DNA of 64,000 nucleotides, from contig CAWBBE010000005.1 in the NCBI GenBank assembly GCA_963786975.1, positions 434,001 to 498,000 of the forward strand, read 5' to 3'. Shown here in pieces: positions 1-7,707 of this stretch. The notes under the pieces are model-generated. The model was not told the DNA's origin. It was given only the letters and a program-made list of their open reading frames with translations, and ran no database searches. The position numbers were made by a program, and so were the translations under genes. This DNA is from Palsa-506 sp963786975 (GTDB lineage: Bacteria; Actinomycetota; Actinomycetes; Streptosporangiales; Streptosporangiaceae). Within the stretch, counting starts at the first letter, position 1. Each line of letters starts with the position of its first letter.

Positions 1-2180
1 CATCGAGTCCGGCCGGGTCACCGTCGTGGTGCGGGATACCACCGAGCCGTCGGTGCTGGCGCACGAGATCCTGACCGGGCGGCCGTTCACCTTCCTGGAC
101 GACGCGGCCGCCGAGGACCGCCGGAGCCGTGCGGTTCCGCTGCGCCGCGGCCTGCCTGTCGAGGCCCACGAGCTGGGCAGGCTCGATCCGGCCGCTATCG
201 AACGGGTCGCCGGGCAGGTCCGGCCGGATCCGCGCGGCGCGGATGAGCTGCATGACCTGCTGATGACGCTGACCGCGATCCGGCCCGGCGGAGACTGGCG
301 GCCATGGTTCGACGAGCTGGTGCGCGATCGCCGCGCGGTCAGCGTGCACGGCCCCGCCGGGGTGCTGTGGGCAGCGGTCGAACGCCGCCCGGCCATCGAG
401 GCGCTGTTCCCGGACGCCGCGGTGCGGCCCGATCACCCGTGCCCGGTCCGGTCCGGGCCGGCGCGACCCGGACGCGGCGGCCGCCGAGATGCTGCGCGGT
501 CACCTGGACTGCCGCGGCCCGTCGACCATAGCCGAGCTGACCGTGGCGACCGGCCTGCCGGGCCCGGGCATCGTGGCTGCCCTGGCCCGGCTGGAGAACG
601 AGGGCTTCGCCATCCGCGGGCAGTTCACTCGCAGCAGCGGCGCGGCCGAGGAGTTCTGCGCCCGGCGGCTGCTCGCCCGCATCCACGCCTACACCCGGCA
701 GCGGCGGCGCCGCGAGATCGAGCCAGTCACCGCCCGGGACTTTGTCCGGTTCCTGCTCCGCTGGCAGCATGTCGCGGCAGGCACCAGGCGTGAAGGCCGG
801 CTCGGCGTGCTCAGCGTCATCGAGCAGCTGCAAGGCTACGAGCTGGCGGCCGGCGCGTGGGAGAACGCCGTGCTGGCCGCGCGGGTGGCGGCTTACCGGC
901 CGGAATGGCTGGACGAGGCGTGCCTGTCCGGCCAGGTCAGCTGGGGACGGCTGTCCGTGCGCGACATCGAGCCCGGCCCGGCGCCGCGGCGCAGCGGGCT
1001 GGTCCCGTCCCGGGCCACGCCGATTACCCTGACCGTCCGCGACGACCTGCCCTGGCTGCTCCGCGCCGCCCGCGGTGACCAGGCCCCCGCGGAGCCCGGG
1101 CCTGGCCGGACCCGCGACATACTCGATGCGCTGCGCCAGCACGGGGCCTTGTTCCGGCCCGACCTGGCCGCCATGACCGGCCGGCTGCCGGGCGAGGTCT
1201 CCGCGGCCCTGTGGGACGGCGTGGCCCGCGGGCTGATCACCGCGGACGGCTTCCGGGCAGTCCGGTCGCTGCTGCGCCGCGGCGGGCGGCCGGGGCCGCC
1301 TGCGCGGCGCGGGCTGCGCCGCGGCCTGGGCGGGGGCGGTGCCAGCCCGGCCGGGCGGTGGTCGCTGCTGCCCGGGCCGGCCGCCGCGGCGGACCGGGAC
1401 GAGCTAGCGGAGGCGGTCGCGGAGCAACTCGCCGTCCGCTGGGGCGTGGTCTTCCGCGACCTGATGGCCAGGGAGAACCTCGCCGTGCCCTGGCGCGAGA
1501 TCCTGTGGGCGTTCCGGCGGATGGAGGCCAGGGGAACGGTCCGCGGCGGCAGGTTCGTGGCCGGCTTCAGCGGCGAGCAGTTCGCGCACCCGGACGCCGT
1601 CGACGTCCTCCGCGCCGTCCGCAGGCAGCGCCGCACCGGCGAGCGGCTCCGGATATCAGCCGCCGACCCGCTCAACCTCACCGGCATCGTGCTGCCGGGT
1701 CCGCGCATCCCGGCCATCGGCGCGAACACCGTTAGCTACGTCGACGGCGCCGTCCCGCCAGCCGGCGGCCCGGAAGCCGCCGGCCAGCCAGCGGCGGCCC
1801 GGAAGCCGGCGGCCCGGAAGAGGGCGGCCCGGAAGAGGGCGGCCCGGAACTTAGCCGGTGACCGCTGCCGCCCCTGGCGCTGCCGCCCGTGGCGCGGGCG
1901 GGTGCCGTGTTGCCATCGGCCAGTCGCCGTCGTAGGCTACCGATATATCGGGATCGTATCGCGATTGGTACGGCTAGGAGCGCGTGATGACTGCAGCGGG
2001 ATGGGCGGCCGGGGACTTCGATCGCTGGCTGTCCGGGATCTTCAGGTGCGCCGGCGGCCTGCTCGGCCAGGCCCGGGGCGGTGCCGGCTGGATGTCCGCC
2101 GGGCACGGCCAGGCCCGGCGCGGCGGGCCGTGGGGCCGGGGTCCCGGGCGGCCGGGCGGCCCCGGAGGCTGGCCGGGTGA
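1..2180 (+). CDS. lhr: Lhr-family ATP-dependent helicase, C-terminal part (5' partial, frameshifted)
   Basis: This is the C-terminal portion of a large helicase-related (Lhr) DEAD/DEAH protein, a DNA-repair helicase; the helicase core lies upstream of the window. The carboxy-terminal Lhr module is recognisable, with the phrases GRLSVRDIEP, VPWREILWAFRRME and ISAADPLNLTGIVLPG. The reading frame changes around 440-490: the N-terminal piece runs in frame 2 up to PAIEALFPDAAV and the rest runs in frame 3 from about 470. After DGAVPP (about 1755) the frame enters an Ala-Arg-Lys repeat and stays open to 2180, overlapping the next gene by almost 200 bases. A native stop near 1854 or 1861 in another frame is more credible, so the 3' end probably also carries an indel. 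Identity is fairly sure; the ends are not. Confidence 0.75.
1940..1951. promoter_or_regulatory. Palindrome in the padR promoter, possible PadR operator
   Basis: CCGATATATCGG is a perfect 12-base palindrome about 35 bases upstream of the PadR start, in a short AT-rich patch that is unusual here. PadR proteins commonly autoregulate through AT-rich palindromes, so autoregulation is an inference. Confidence 0.35.
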
Positions 2181-2706
2181 TTTCGGCGGGCCGCCCGGCG
2201 GCTGGTGGCCGGGCCCGCCCGGCTTCGCGCGCGGGCCGAAGGCCGGCCGGGGCGATGTGCGCGCCGCGATCCTGGCCCTGCTCGGGGAGGGCCCGCGCAA
2301 CGGATACCAGATCATGTCCGAGATCGAGGAGCGCAGCGGCGGCGCCTGGCGGCCCAGCCCCGGCGCGGTCTACCCGGCCCTGCAGCAACTCGCCGACGAG
2401 GGCCTGATCGAAGCCGAGGAATCCGGCGGCCGCCGCACGTTCCGGCTCACCGAGGCCGGCCGGCGTCACGTGGCGGAGAACCCGGAGACGGCACGGGCGG
2501 CCTGGGAGACGATGGCAGACGGCCAGCCCGGGGAGATCCCCGGCCTGTTCGTCGCGGCAGCCCGGCTGGGCGGCAGCATCGTGCAGATGGCCCACGCCGG
2601 CACCCCCGGGCAGATCCGCGCCGCCGAGCAGGTACTTGAGCAGACCCGCAGCAGGATGTACCAGATCCTGGCCGGCGACGCGGGCAGCGAGCCGGAAGAG
2701 CAGTAA
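1987..2706 (+). CDS. PadR-family transcriptional regulator with Gly/Pro/Trp-rich N-terminus
   Basis: The PadR winged helix spans about residues 85-165 (VRAAILALLGEG, NGYQIMSEIEER, PSPGAVYPALQQLADEGLI, RRTFRLTEAGRRHV), followed by a helical tail likely used for dimerisation. The first 80 residues are a Gly-, Pro- and Trp-rich low-complexity arm, common in actinobacterial PadR proteins of this type. ATG 1987 is preferred because AGGAG lies six bases upstream; GTG 1984 is also possible. The gene is followed after 27 bases by a DUF1707 membrane protein, forming a probable two-gene operon whose product may be the regulated target. The inducer is unknown. Confidence 0.85.
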   Translation: MTAAGWAAGDFDRWLSGIFRCAGGLLGQARGGAGWMSAGHGQARRGGPWGRGPGRPGGPGGWPGDFGGPPGGWWPGPPGFARGPKAGRGDVRAAILALLGEGPRNGYQIMSEIEERSGGAWRPSPGAVYPALQQLADEGLIEAEESGGRRTFRLTEAGRRHVAENPETARAAWETMADGQPGEIPGLFVAAARLGGSIVQMAHAGTPGQIRAAEQVLEQTRSRMYQILAGDAGSEPEEQ

Positions 2707-2733
2707 CGCAAGCAGAAGGCAAGAGGACAGGCA

Positions 2734-3228
2734 ATGGACGATCACATCCGCGTTTCCGACACCGACCGGGACAAGGTCACCGCCCGGCTGCGCGACCATT
2801 TCGCCGAGGGCCGGCTGACAACCAGCGAGCTGGATCAGCGGATCACGGCTGCGCTGAACGCGAGAACCTTCGGTGACCTGCGCCGCGTCATGACAGACCT
2901 GCCCGGCCCCGTTCCCGGCCGGCCGCCCGAGGCACAGCGGCCGCCGTGGGCCGGGCCGCCCTGGGCCGTCCCGCCGTGGGCCGGCCGCCGCCGCGGCCCG
3001 CGGCTGCTGCCGCTCGCGCTGCTCGCCCTGTCCGCGGTGCTGCTGCTGTCCGGCGGCGGCTGGATACTGTTCGCGTTCATCAAGCTGATCCTGATGGTCT
3101 GGCTGGTGACCTGCCTGGCCGGGATCTTTGCCGTGGGCCGGTTCCGCCGCCGGATGTACCGGCACTGGCAGTCCGGATCTGTGCAGTCCGGATATTTCAC
3201 CCCCGGGCACGGGCCGGTGCGGCGGTAG
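2734..3228 (+). CDS. DUF1707 (SHOCT-like) membrane protein
   Basis: The N-terminal 50 residues form a DUF1707 domain (IRVSDTDRDKVTARLRDHF, LTTSELDQRITAALNARTFGDL). A proline/tryptophan-rich linker and a hydrophobic segment at about residues 90-130 follow, consistent with one or two membrane passes near the C-terminus. The molecular role of DUF1707 is unknown; in actinobacteria it often sits next to PadR regulators, as here. It is probably co-transcribed with the padR gene 27 bases upstream. Codon use matches the neighbours. Confidence 0.8.
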   Translation: MDDHIRVSDTDRDKVTARLRDHFAEGRLTTSELDQRITAALNARTFGDLRRVMTDLPGPVPGRPPEAQRPPWAGPPWAVPPWAGRRRGPRLLPLALLALSAVLLLSGGGWILFAFIKLILMVWLVTCLAGIFAVGRFRRRMYRHWQSGSVQSGYFTPGHGPVRR

Positions 3229-3261
3229 CGCCCGGACAGGGGCGCCAGGCGGCCGGCCGCC

Positions 3262-3759
3262 ATCGGCCCGGATGAGCTTGTCCGCCGCCTGCGGGCCCGG
3301 ACCTCGACCACCAACCATCCGCCCGCTCCGGTGATGGCCATGCTCGGCGAGATCGTCGTGCACGGCGAGGACATCCGCCGCCCGCTGGGCCAGCGGCACC
3401 AGTCGCCGGAGGCCGCCCTGGTGGCGATCGCCGACAGCTGGCGGAACTCGAACCTGCTGATCGGGGCGAAACGGCGGATCACCGGCCTGCGGCTGCGGGC
3501 GACCGACATCGAGTGGGCGCACGGCGACGGGCCCGAAGTCGCTGGCCCGCTGATCTCGCTGATCCTGGCCATGACCGGACGCAAAGCCGTGCACCCGGAT
3601 CTCAGCGGTGCGGGTGTCGCCGCTCTCGCCCGCCGCCCTGACCCCGCCGGTCAGCTTGTGCCACCATCGATGCCGCGCCGGTCCTGCATCTCCCGCCGCG
3701 CGGCCGGCGTCGGCCGGGCCTGGGGCCGGCGTGGCCCGGCCCTGCTCGCCAGTTGCTGA
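3262..3759 (+). pseudogene. Remnant of a mycothiol-dependent maleylpyruvate-isomerase-family protein (C-terminal part)
   Basis: Readable protein matches the C-terminal half of the DinB-like maleylpyruvate isomerase family: ELVRRLRARTSTTNHPPAP, then LGEIVVHGEDIRRPLG, NSNLLIGAKRRI, GLRLRATDIEW and a PLISLILAMTGR segment. The N-terminal metal- and mycothiol-binding region is absent, because the homology begins just after the stop of the DUF1707 gene in the same frame. The first usable starts (GTG 3331, ATG 3334) fall inside the conserved domain. Homology ends near 3640 although the frame continues to 3759 and overlaps the 3' end of the DUF1992 gene. I read it as a 5'-truncated remnant; a short expressed protein cannot be excluded. 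Confidence 0.65.
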
Positions 3760-4134
3760 CAATCATTTCCGCATCGGCCAGCGGCACGAATACCGCCGGG
3801 CCGACCGGGATCCGGCGCCAGTCCATGATCCGCTTATTCAGCTCGGCGACCACGTTGCGTACCTGCTGCTCAGAATCCAGCGCCTGCACCGTCTCGGCCA
3901 GCCGTTCGGTCTCCTTGCGCAGCCGCAGCGGGACAGGCAGCAGCTCTTCGGCCGGCACACCCTCCCGGCGCACGTAGTCGCGCAGCCAGGCCTGGCCGTG
4001 ATCCTCTTCTCCGCGGTCCGGGATCGGCCTGCGGCCCCGGCCAGGTTGTCGAAGGCGCCCCGCTCCGCTGCCTCGCTGATCTGCTGGTCAATCCACGAGG
4101 TGAAGCTGGTCCCTGGCGGCTTGCGCTCTGTCAC
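3602..4134 (-). CDS. DUF1992 (DnaJ-C28-like) protein, frameshifted
   Basis: Two frames together give a DUF1992 protein. The first part begins at GTG 4134 (VTERKPPGTSFTSWIDQQI, then AAERGAFDNLAGA). The second resumes after a one- or two-base slip near 4040 (RPIPDRGEEDHGQAWL, RREGVPAEELLPVPLRLRKE, NVVAELNKRIMDWRR). DUF1992 is a soluble domain of unknown function also found in the eukaryotic DnaJ relative DNAJC28. The conserved part ends near 3745; the frame then runs to 3602 as an Arg/Gly-rich tail of doubtful reality. All motifs survive the shift, so a sequencing indel is as likely as inactivation. Confidence 0.65.
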
Positions 4135-4363
4135 CCCGGTAAGCCCGGCTGGCCGTGCCGCCGCGGCCCGGTACTGGCCATGATGCAACCCTGGCATATC
4201 CGGCGTCTCCGCGCCCGGGCGGCCCGGCAGCTACCGGACCGGCGGCAGCCGGAGCCGCCGCGGCCGGCGGCAGCGCGCTCACCGGGAGGTGATACGCCCG
4301 GCCGACGGTCCCGGGGCATGACCTCCGCCGGAATGCCGCGGCCGGCCAGCCGGTTAGCCGGGC

Positions 4364-4771
4364 ATGAGCGTGTTCACAGACAACGAGCTCGGCTACCTCG
4401 CCGGGCAGCGGCTGGGCCGGATCGCGACCGTCGGCCCGGACGGGCAGCCGCACGTGGTGCCAACGTCGTTCCGGTACAACCCGGAGCACGACGCCATCGA
4501 CGTGGGCGGCCTGCGGATGAGCCAGACCAAGAAGCTGCGCGACGTGCAGCGCACTGGCCGGGCCAGCATCGTGATCGACGACGTGCTGCCGCCATGGCAG
4601 CCACGCATGATCGAAGTGCGCGGGACCGCGACAGTGATCCCGTCGGGAGGCAAGGCCTTCGGCGACCGGTTCGAGGACACCATCGTCCGCATCCAGCCGA
4701 CGCGCATTATCTCGTTCGGCATCGACTCCGGCGAGCTGGCTCCCACCGCCCGCTCGGTCAGCGCGACCTAG
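4364..4771 (+). CDS. PPOX-class F420-dependent oxidoreductase
   Basis: This 135-residue protein has the split-barrel flavin/F420-binding fold of the pyridoxamine-5'-phosphate-oxidase superfamily: LGRIATVGPDGQPHVVPTSF, then a TKKLRDVQRTGRASIVIDD segment and RMIEVRGTATV. Length and motifs fit the actinobacterial F420-dependent reductase class (MSMEG_5819-like). The substrate is unknown; such enzymes use reduced F420 to reduce biliverdin, quinones or xenobiotics. ATG 4364 is the only sensible start. It stands alone between a minus-strand DUF1992 gene and a 420-base spacer. Confidence 0.82.
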   Translation: MSVFTDNELGYLAGQRLGRIATVGPDGQPHVVPTSFRYNPEHDAIDVGGLRMSQTKKLRDVQRTGRASIVIDDVLPPWQPRMIEVRGTATVIPSGGKAFGDRFEDTIVRIQPTRIISFGIDSGELAPTARSVSAT

Positions 4772-5191
4772 CTGACTGCCGGCCGGGCGGGCGCCCGGGT
4801 CATCCGGGCGCGGACCGGGGGCCGCGGTTCCCGGGATAAAGCCAGCCCGGGTGATGGCGCCCCGCCGGGCCAGGATGCCTGCAGGGGAGAGGGCCTAGCC
4901 CGGCGGCGCGCGCTCTGGGGCGCCTCCCGGGCTGGCCGCGGCCAGGCGGCGCCAGGAGGAACCAGTTGAAGCATCACCGACGAGCCTGGTGACCTGCCGA
5001 ATATTACCTGTAAGTAACCTGAACGTTCCGTGGCAGCTGGCTCTGGCTGGCCGGCAGGGCAAGTCCGGCCGGCGGTAAGGTTCCGCTCTACATCATGAGG
5101 CGAGGCCAGGTCCGCTAGCCGGCTGTGCCGGGAGGGAGGCGCGGATGCGCACGATGACTGCGGCCGCCGCGCGGCAGGTCCGGGGCATCCG
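4772..5191. other. Intergenic region upstream of the PEP-mutase-like gene
   Basis: No gene is supported in these 420 bases. The part around 4995-5030 is less GC-rich and contains TTACCTGTAAGTAA, a small inverted repeat (TTAC/GTAA) that could be part of a promoter or operator for the downstream lyase gene. No terminator-grade hairpin was seen. Confidence 0.3.
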
Positions 5192-6136
5192 GTGACGGCG
5201 CGGTTGACGCGCCGCCCGGGCGGGGCGGCCCGGCTGCGGGCGCTGCTGGATTCGGCGGAGCTGGTCGTGGCGCCGGGGGCGTTCGACGCCCTATCGGCGC
5301 GGCTGGTGGAGGAGGCCGGGTTCCCGGCGGTGTACATGACCGGGTTCGGGACGTCGGCGGCGCTGATCGGGCGGCCGGACGTGGGCTTGCTGACGATGAC
5401 CGAGATGGCCGGCAACGCGGGCCGGATCGCGGCCTGCGTGGACATCCCGGTGATCGCCGACGCTGACACCGGGTACGGCAACCCGCTGAACGTGATCAGG
5501 ACCGTGGCGGCTTTCGAGGCCGCCGGGGTCGCCGGGATTCATATCGAGGACCAGGTGGCCCCGAAGAAGTGCGGCCACCTGGACGGCAAGCTCGTCATCC
5601 CGGCCGAGGAGATGGCGGCGAAGGTCCGCGCGGCCGCCGACGCGCGCGCCCGGCCGGAGTTCGTGATCATCGCCCGGACCGACGCGCGGGCCGTGGAGGG
5701 CCTGGAGCGGGCGCTGGATCGCGCGCGGCTGTACCGGGAGGCGGGTGCCGACGTGCTGTTCATCGAGGCGGTCGTGACCGAGGCCGAGGCCGAGGAGGCC
5801 GTCCGGGCATTCCCTGGCGTGCCGCTGCTGTTCAACTGGGCTGAGGGCGGCAAGACCCCGCCGGTCAGCCTGGAGCGGCTCACGGCGCTCGGTTACCGGA
5901 TCGTCATCTTCCCGATCAGCGCGCTGCTGGCGGCCACCGCCGGGATGCGCGCGATACTGCGGGAGATCGCCCGGGCGGGGACCCCGGCCGCGGCGCTCGG
6001 CGAGCTGCCCGGATTCGGGGAGTTCACGGATTTCATCGGGCTGCCCCAGGTACGCGAGGCCGAGCAGCGGTACGCCGTAGCCGGCCCGGCGCCGGGGCAA
6101 TCGGGATCGGGAGGTAGCGGTGGCGGCGACGTTTGA
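5192..6136 (+). CDS. Isocitrate lyase / phosphoenolpyruvate mutase family protein
   Basis: This is an alpha/beta-barrel C-C or C-P lyase. The metal-binding segment IPVIADADTGYGNP (about residue 90), the family hallmark KKCGH at about 127-131 and IARTDARAVEG place it in the PrpB/PEP-mutase/2,3-dimethylmalate-lyase group; the 314-residue length fits. KKCGH rather than KRCGH is common in non-PrpB members, so oxaloacetate hydrolase or dimethylmalate lyase activity is as likely as methylisocitrate lyase. Methylcitrate-cycle partners are absent nearby. The GTG start overlaps nothing upstream. The 3' end overlaps the HbpS-like gene by 17 bases, so the two are translationally linked. Confidence 0.82.
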   Translation: MTARLTRRPGGAARLRALLDSAELVVAPGAFDALSARLVEEAGFPAVYMTGFGTSAALIGRPDVGLLTMTEMAGNAGRIAACVDIPVIADADTGYGNPLNVIRTVAAFEAAGVAGIHIEDQVAPKKCGHLDGKLVIPAEEMAAKVRAAADARARPEFVIIARTDARAVEGLERALDRARLYREAGADVLFIEAVVTEAEAEEAVRAFPGVPLLFNWAEGGKTPPVSLERLTALGYRIVIFPISALLAATAGMRAILREIARAGTPAAALGELPGFGEFTDFIGLPQVREAEQRYAVAGPAPGQSGSGGSGGGDV

Positions 6137-6548
6137 ACGGTCCAGCGTGACCACAGAGCTGGCCAGGGCCATGATCGACGCAGCGGAGCGGAAGGCGGCG
6201 CAGATGGGTCACCCGTTCGCGATCGCCGTCGTGGACGATAGCGGGGTGCTGAAGGCGTTCAGCCGGATGGACGGCGCGGCGCTGCTGTCGGTCCAGATAG
6301 CCCAGGACAAGGCCTATACGGCGGCAGGCTTCGGCCTGGCCACCGACGCGTGGCATGACTTCGTGAAGAACGACCCGCCGCTGGCCATGGGCGCAGCGCC
6401 CGGCATCGACCGGCTGGTCGTCTTCGGCGGCGGTTACCCGGTCAAGGCCGGCGATGCCGTGATCGGCGGGATCGGCGTCAGCGGCGGTCACTACAGCCAG
6501 GACATGGAAATAGCCCAGGCCGGCCTGGCCGCCGTCCCGGCCAGCTGA
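6120..6548 (+). CDS. GlcG/HbpS-family heme-binding-like protein
   Basis: The 142-residue product is a complete GlcG/HbpS domain (PF03928): AIAVVDDSGVLKAFSRMDGA, then SVQIAQDKAYTAAGFGL and a Gly-rich turn (FGGGYPVKAGDAVIGGIGVSG). Family members form octamers, and some bind heme or corrinoids; others accompany glycolate or diol catabolic enzymes. There is no signal peptide, so it is cytoplasmic. GTG 6120 lies inside the preceding lyase gene (17-base overlap), implying stable co-expression and perhaps an accessory role for that enzyme. A strong hairpin follows 59 bases after the stop. Confidence 0.8.
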   Translation: MAATFERSSVTTELARAMIDAAERKAAQMGHPFAIAVVDDSGVLKAFSRMDGAALLSVQIAQDKAYTAAGFGLATDAWHDFVKNDPPLAMGAAPGIDRLVVFGGGYPVKAGDAVIGGIGVSGGHYSQDMEIAQAGLAAVPAS

Positions 6549-6606
6549 CCCCGGCCCGGGCCGGGCGGCGGCCGATGCCCGCCTGCCGCGGGCCGGCCCG
6601 GCAACT

Positions 6607-6643
6607 GGCCGGCCCCCGGCAGCAGTGCTGCCGGGGGCCGGCC
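6607..6643 (+). terminator. Perfect inverted repeat after the lyase-hbpS operon
   Basis: Two 18-base arms (GGCCGGCCCCCGGCAGCA and its exact complement) surround a single central base. This gives a very stable GC hairpin just downstream of the HbpS-like stop. No long T-run follows, as is usual for actinobacterial terminators. Confidence 0.7.
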
Positions 6644-7063
6644 CTGGGGTTGCCCGGCTAGCGGCTAGTGGCCGGCTGAGATGTGCTAGTTCGGCTAGGA
6701 GCCATGTAGATCCCCCTCTGAGCTAAATGCAGGCTTAAAGCTAACATCCCAGGTCAAAGATGTCTTCAGACCCGCAGGATCCATCAGCGGACCGGCGGCC
6801 AGCACGGAACCGTCGCCGGGTCACCTGGCGCGGGCCGGCTCTCGCCGTCCCGCGAGTGGCCGTCGCGGCCGGATGCCAGCGGATGGCCGGAGCCCTGACC
6901 GGCTGGCGGCGGTATGAATGCGCGAGGAATTCGCCATCGGCAACGTAGCGAGCCGGCGCATAGTCCGGAACGGACCGGGCTCGCCAGAACCCGGGACCGG
7001 CCCGCACGGCACGCTGCTATGATCAGGCTGAACTGATGCTAACTGTTGGGATACCCCTGCCGA
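6644..7063. other. Intergenic region upstream of the TetR gene
   Basis: About 420 bases without a convincing gene; short open frames on both strands lack homology-like features. Composition falls towards AT from 6690 to 6760 and again near 7015-7045, the latter being the likely promoter region of the TetR gene. No copy of the PHA/paa palindrome is present here. Confidence 0.3.
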
Positions 7064-7678
7064 ATGCCGTCTCGAAATGGAACAGCCGCCGCCTCCGGTA
7101 TGTCGACTCGTGATCGGCTATCGGTCGAAGCCGCGCGATTGTTCGCTGAGCGCGGTTATCACGGTACCTCGGTAAACGATCTCGCGGTTGCCCTTGGCAT
7201 CCACAAGAGTTCCCTTTACGCGTACATCTCCGGCAAGGAAGATCTGCTTGCCGACATTACCCTGACCGGCGCGGCCGCCTTTCACGCCGCGCTGGATCAG
7301 CTGCCGGAAGGCGCCGCACCGGGCGAAATGCTCCGGCTGGCGCTGCGGGCGCACCTTGGCGTGGTGGAGAGCCAGCTTGACGTCGCCACGGTCTGGCTGC
7401 AGGAGTGGCGATACCTGACCGGCAATTACCGGGCGCTGTTCATCAGCGAACGAGGCCGTTACGAGGAGCGCATCCGGAACCTGCTCGAAGCCGCCGTCGA
7501 GTCCGGCGATCTGCGCAAGGATCTGGATGTTGCTTACGCGACTCTCGCATTCTTGTCCATAGCAAATTGGGCGTATACCTGGTTCGCTCCCGATACTGAC
7601 GTCGAGCTGGTCACGGCGAAGTTCCTGGCGATCCTGCTCGGCGGTATCGGCTCGGATAATACGCCCGGCCGGCCGTGA
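7064..7678 (+). CDS. TetR/AcrR-family transcriptional regulator
   Basis: An N-terminal TetR helix-turn-helix is clear: LSVEAARLFAERGYHGTSV, then NDLAVALGIHKSSLYAYI and SGKEDLLADI. A helical ligand-binding domain of about 140 residues follows (TVWLQEWRYLTGNYRALFI, YEERIRNLLEAAVESGDL). Starts at 7064 and 7100 are both possible and neither has a strong ribosome site. The gene converges on phaC with 30 bases between stops, and it is the only complete TetR gene near the PHA/paa palindromes, so it is the best candidate to bind them. Its codons carry more A/T in third positions than the neighbours (for example TTATCACGGTACCTCGG), a hint of separate origin. Confidence 0.85.
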   Translation: MPSRNGTAAASGMSTRDRLSVEAARLFAERGYHGTSVNDLAVALGIHKSSLYAYISGKEDLLADITLTGAAAFHAALDQLPEGAAPGEMLRLALRAHLGVVESQLDVATVWLQEWRYLTGNYRALFISERGRYEERIRNLLEAAVESGDLRKDLDVAYATLAFLSIANWAYTWFAPDTDVELVTAKFLAILLGGIGSDNTPGRP

Positions 7679-7707
7679 TCCGGTCGGATACGGCCGGCCG
7701 TCATCAC

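Noticed and set aside
6741..7012. Short frames (60-90 codons) upstream of the TetR gene
   Set aside because: Arg-rich composition, no conserved motif, and placed in the probable TetR promoter region.
7000..7063. A copy of the PHA/paa palindrome in front of the TetR gene
   Set aside because: No ACCGnnCGGT core was found there, so autoregulation through that site is not supported.
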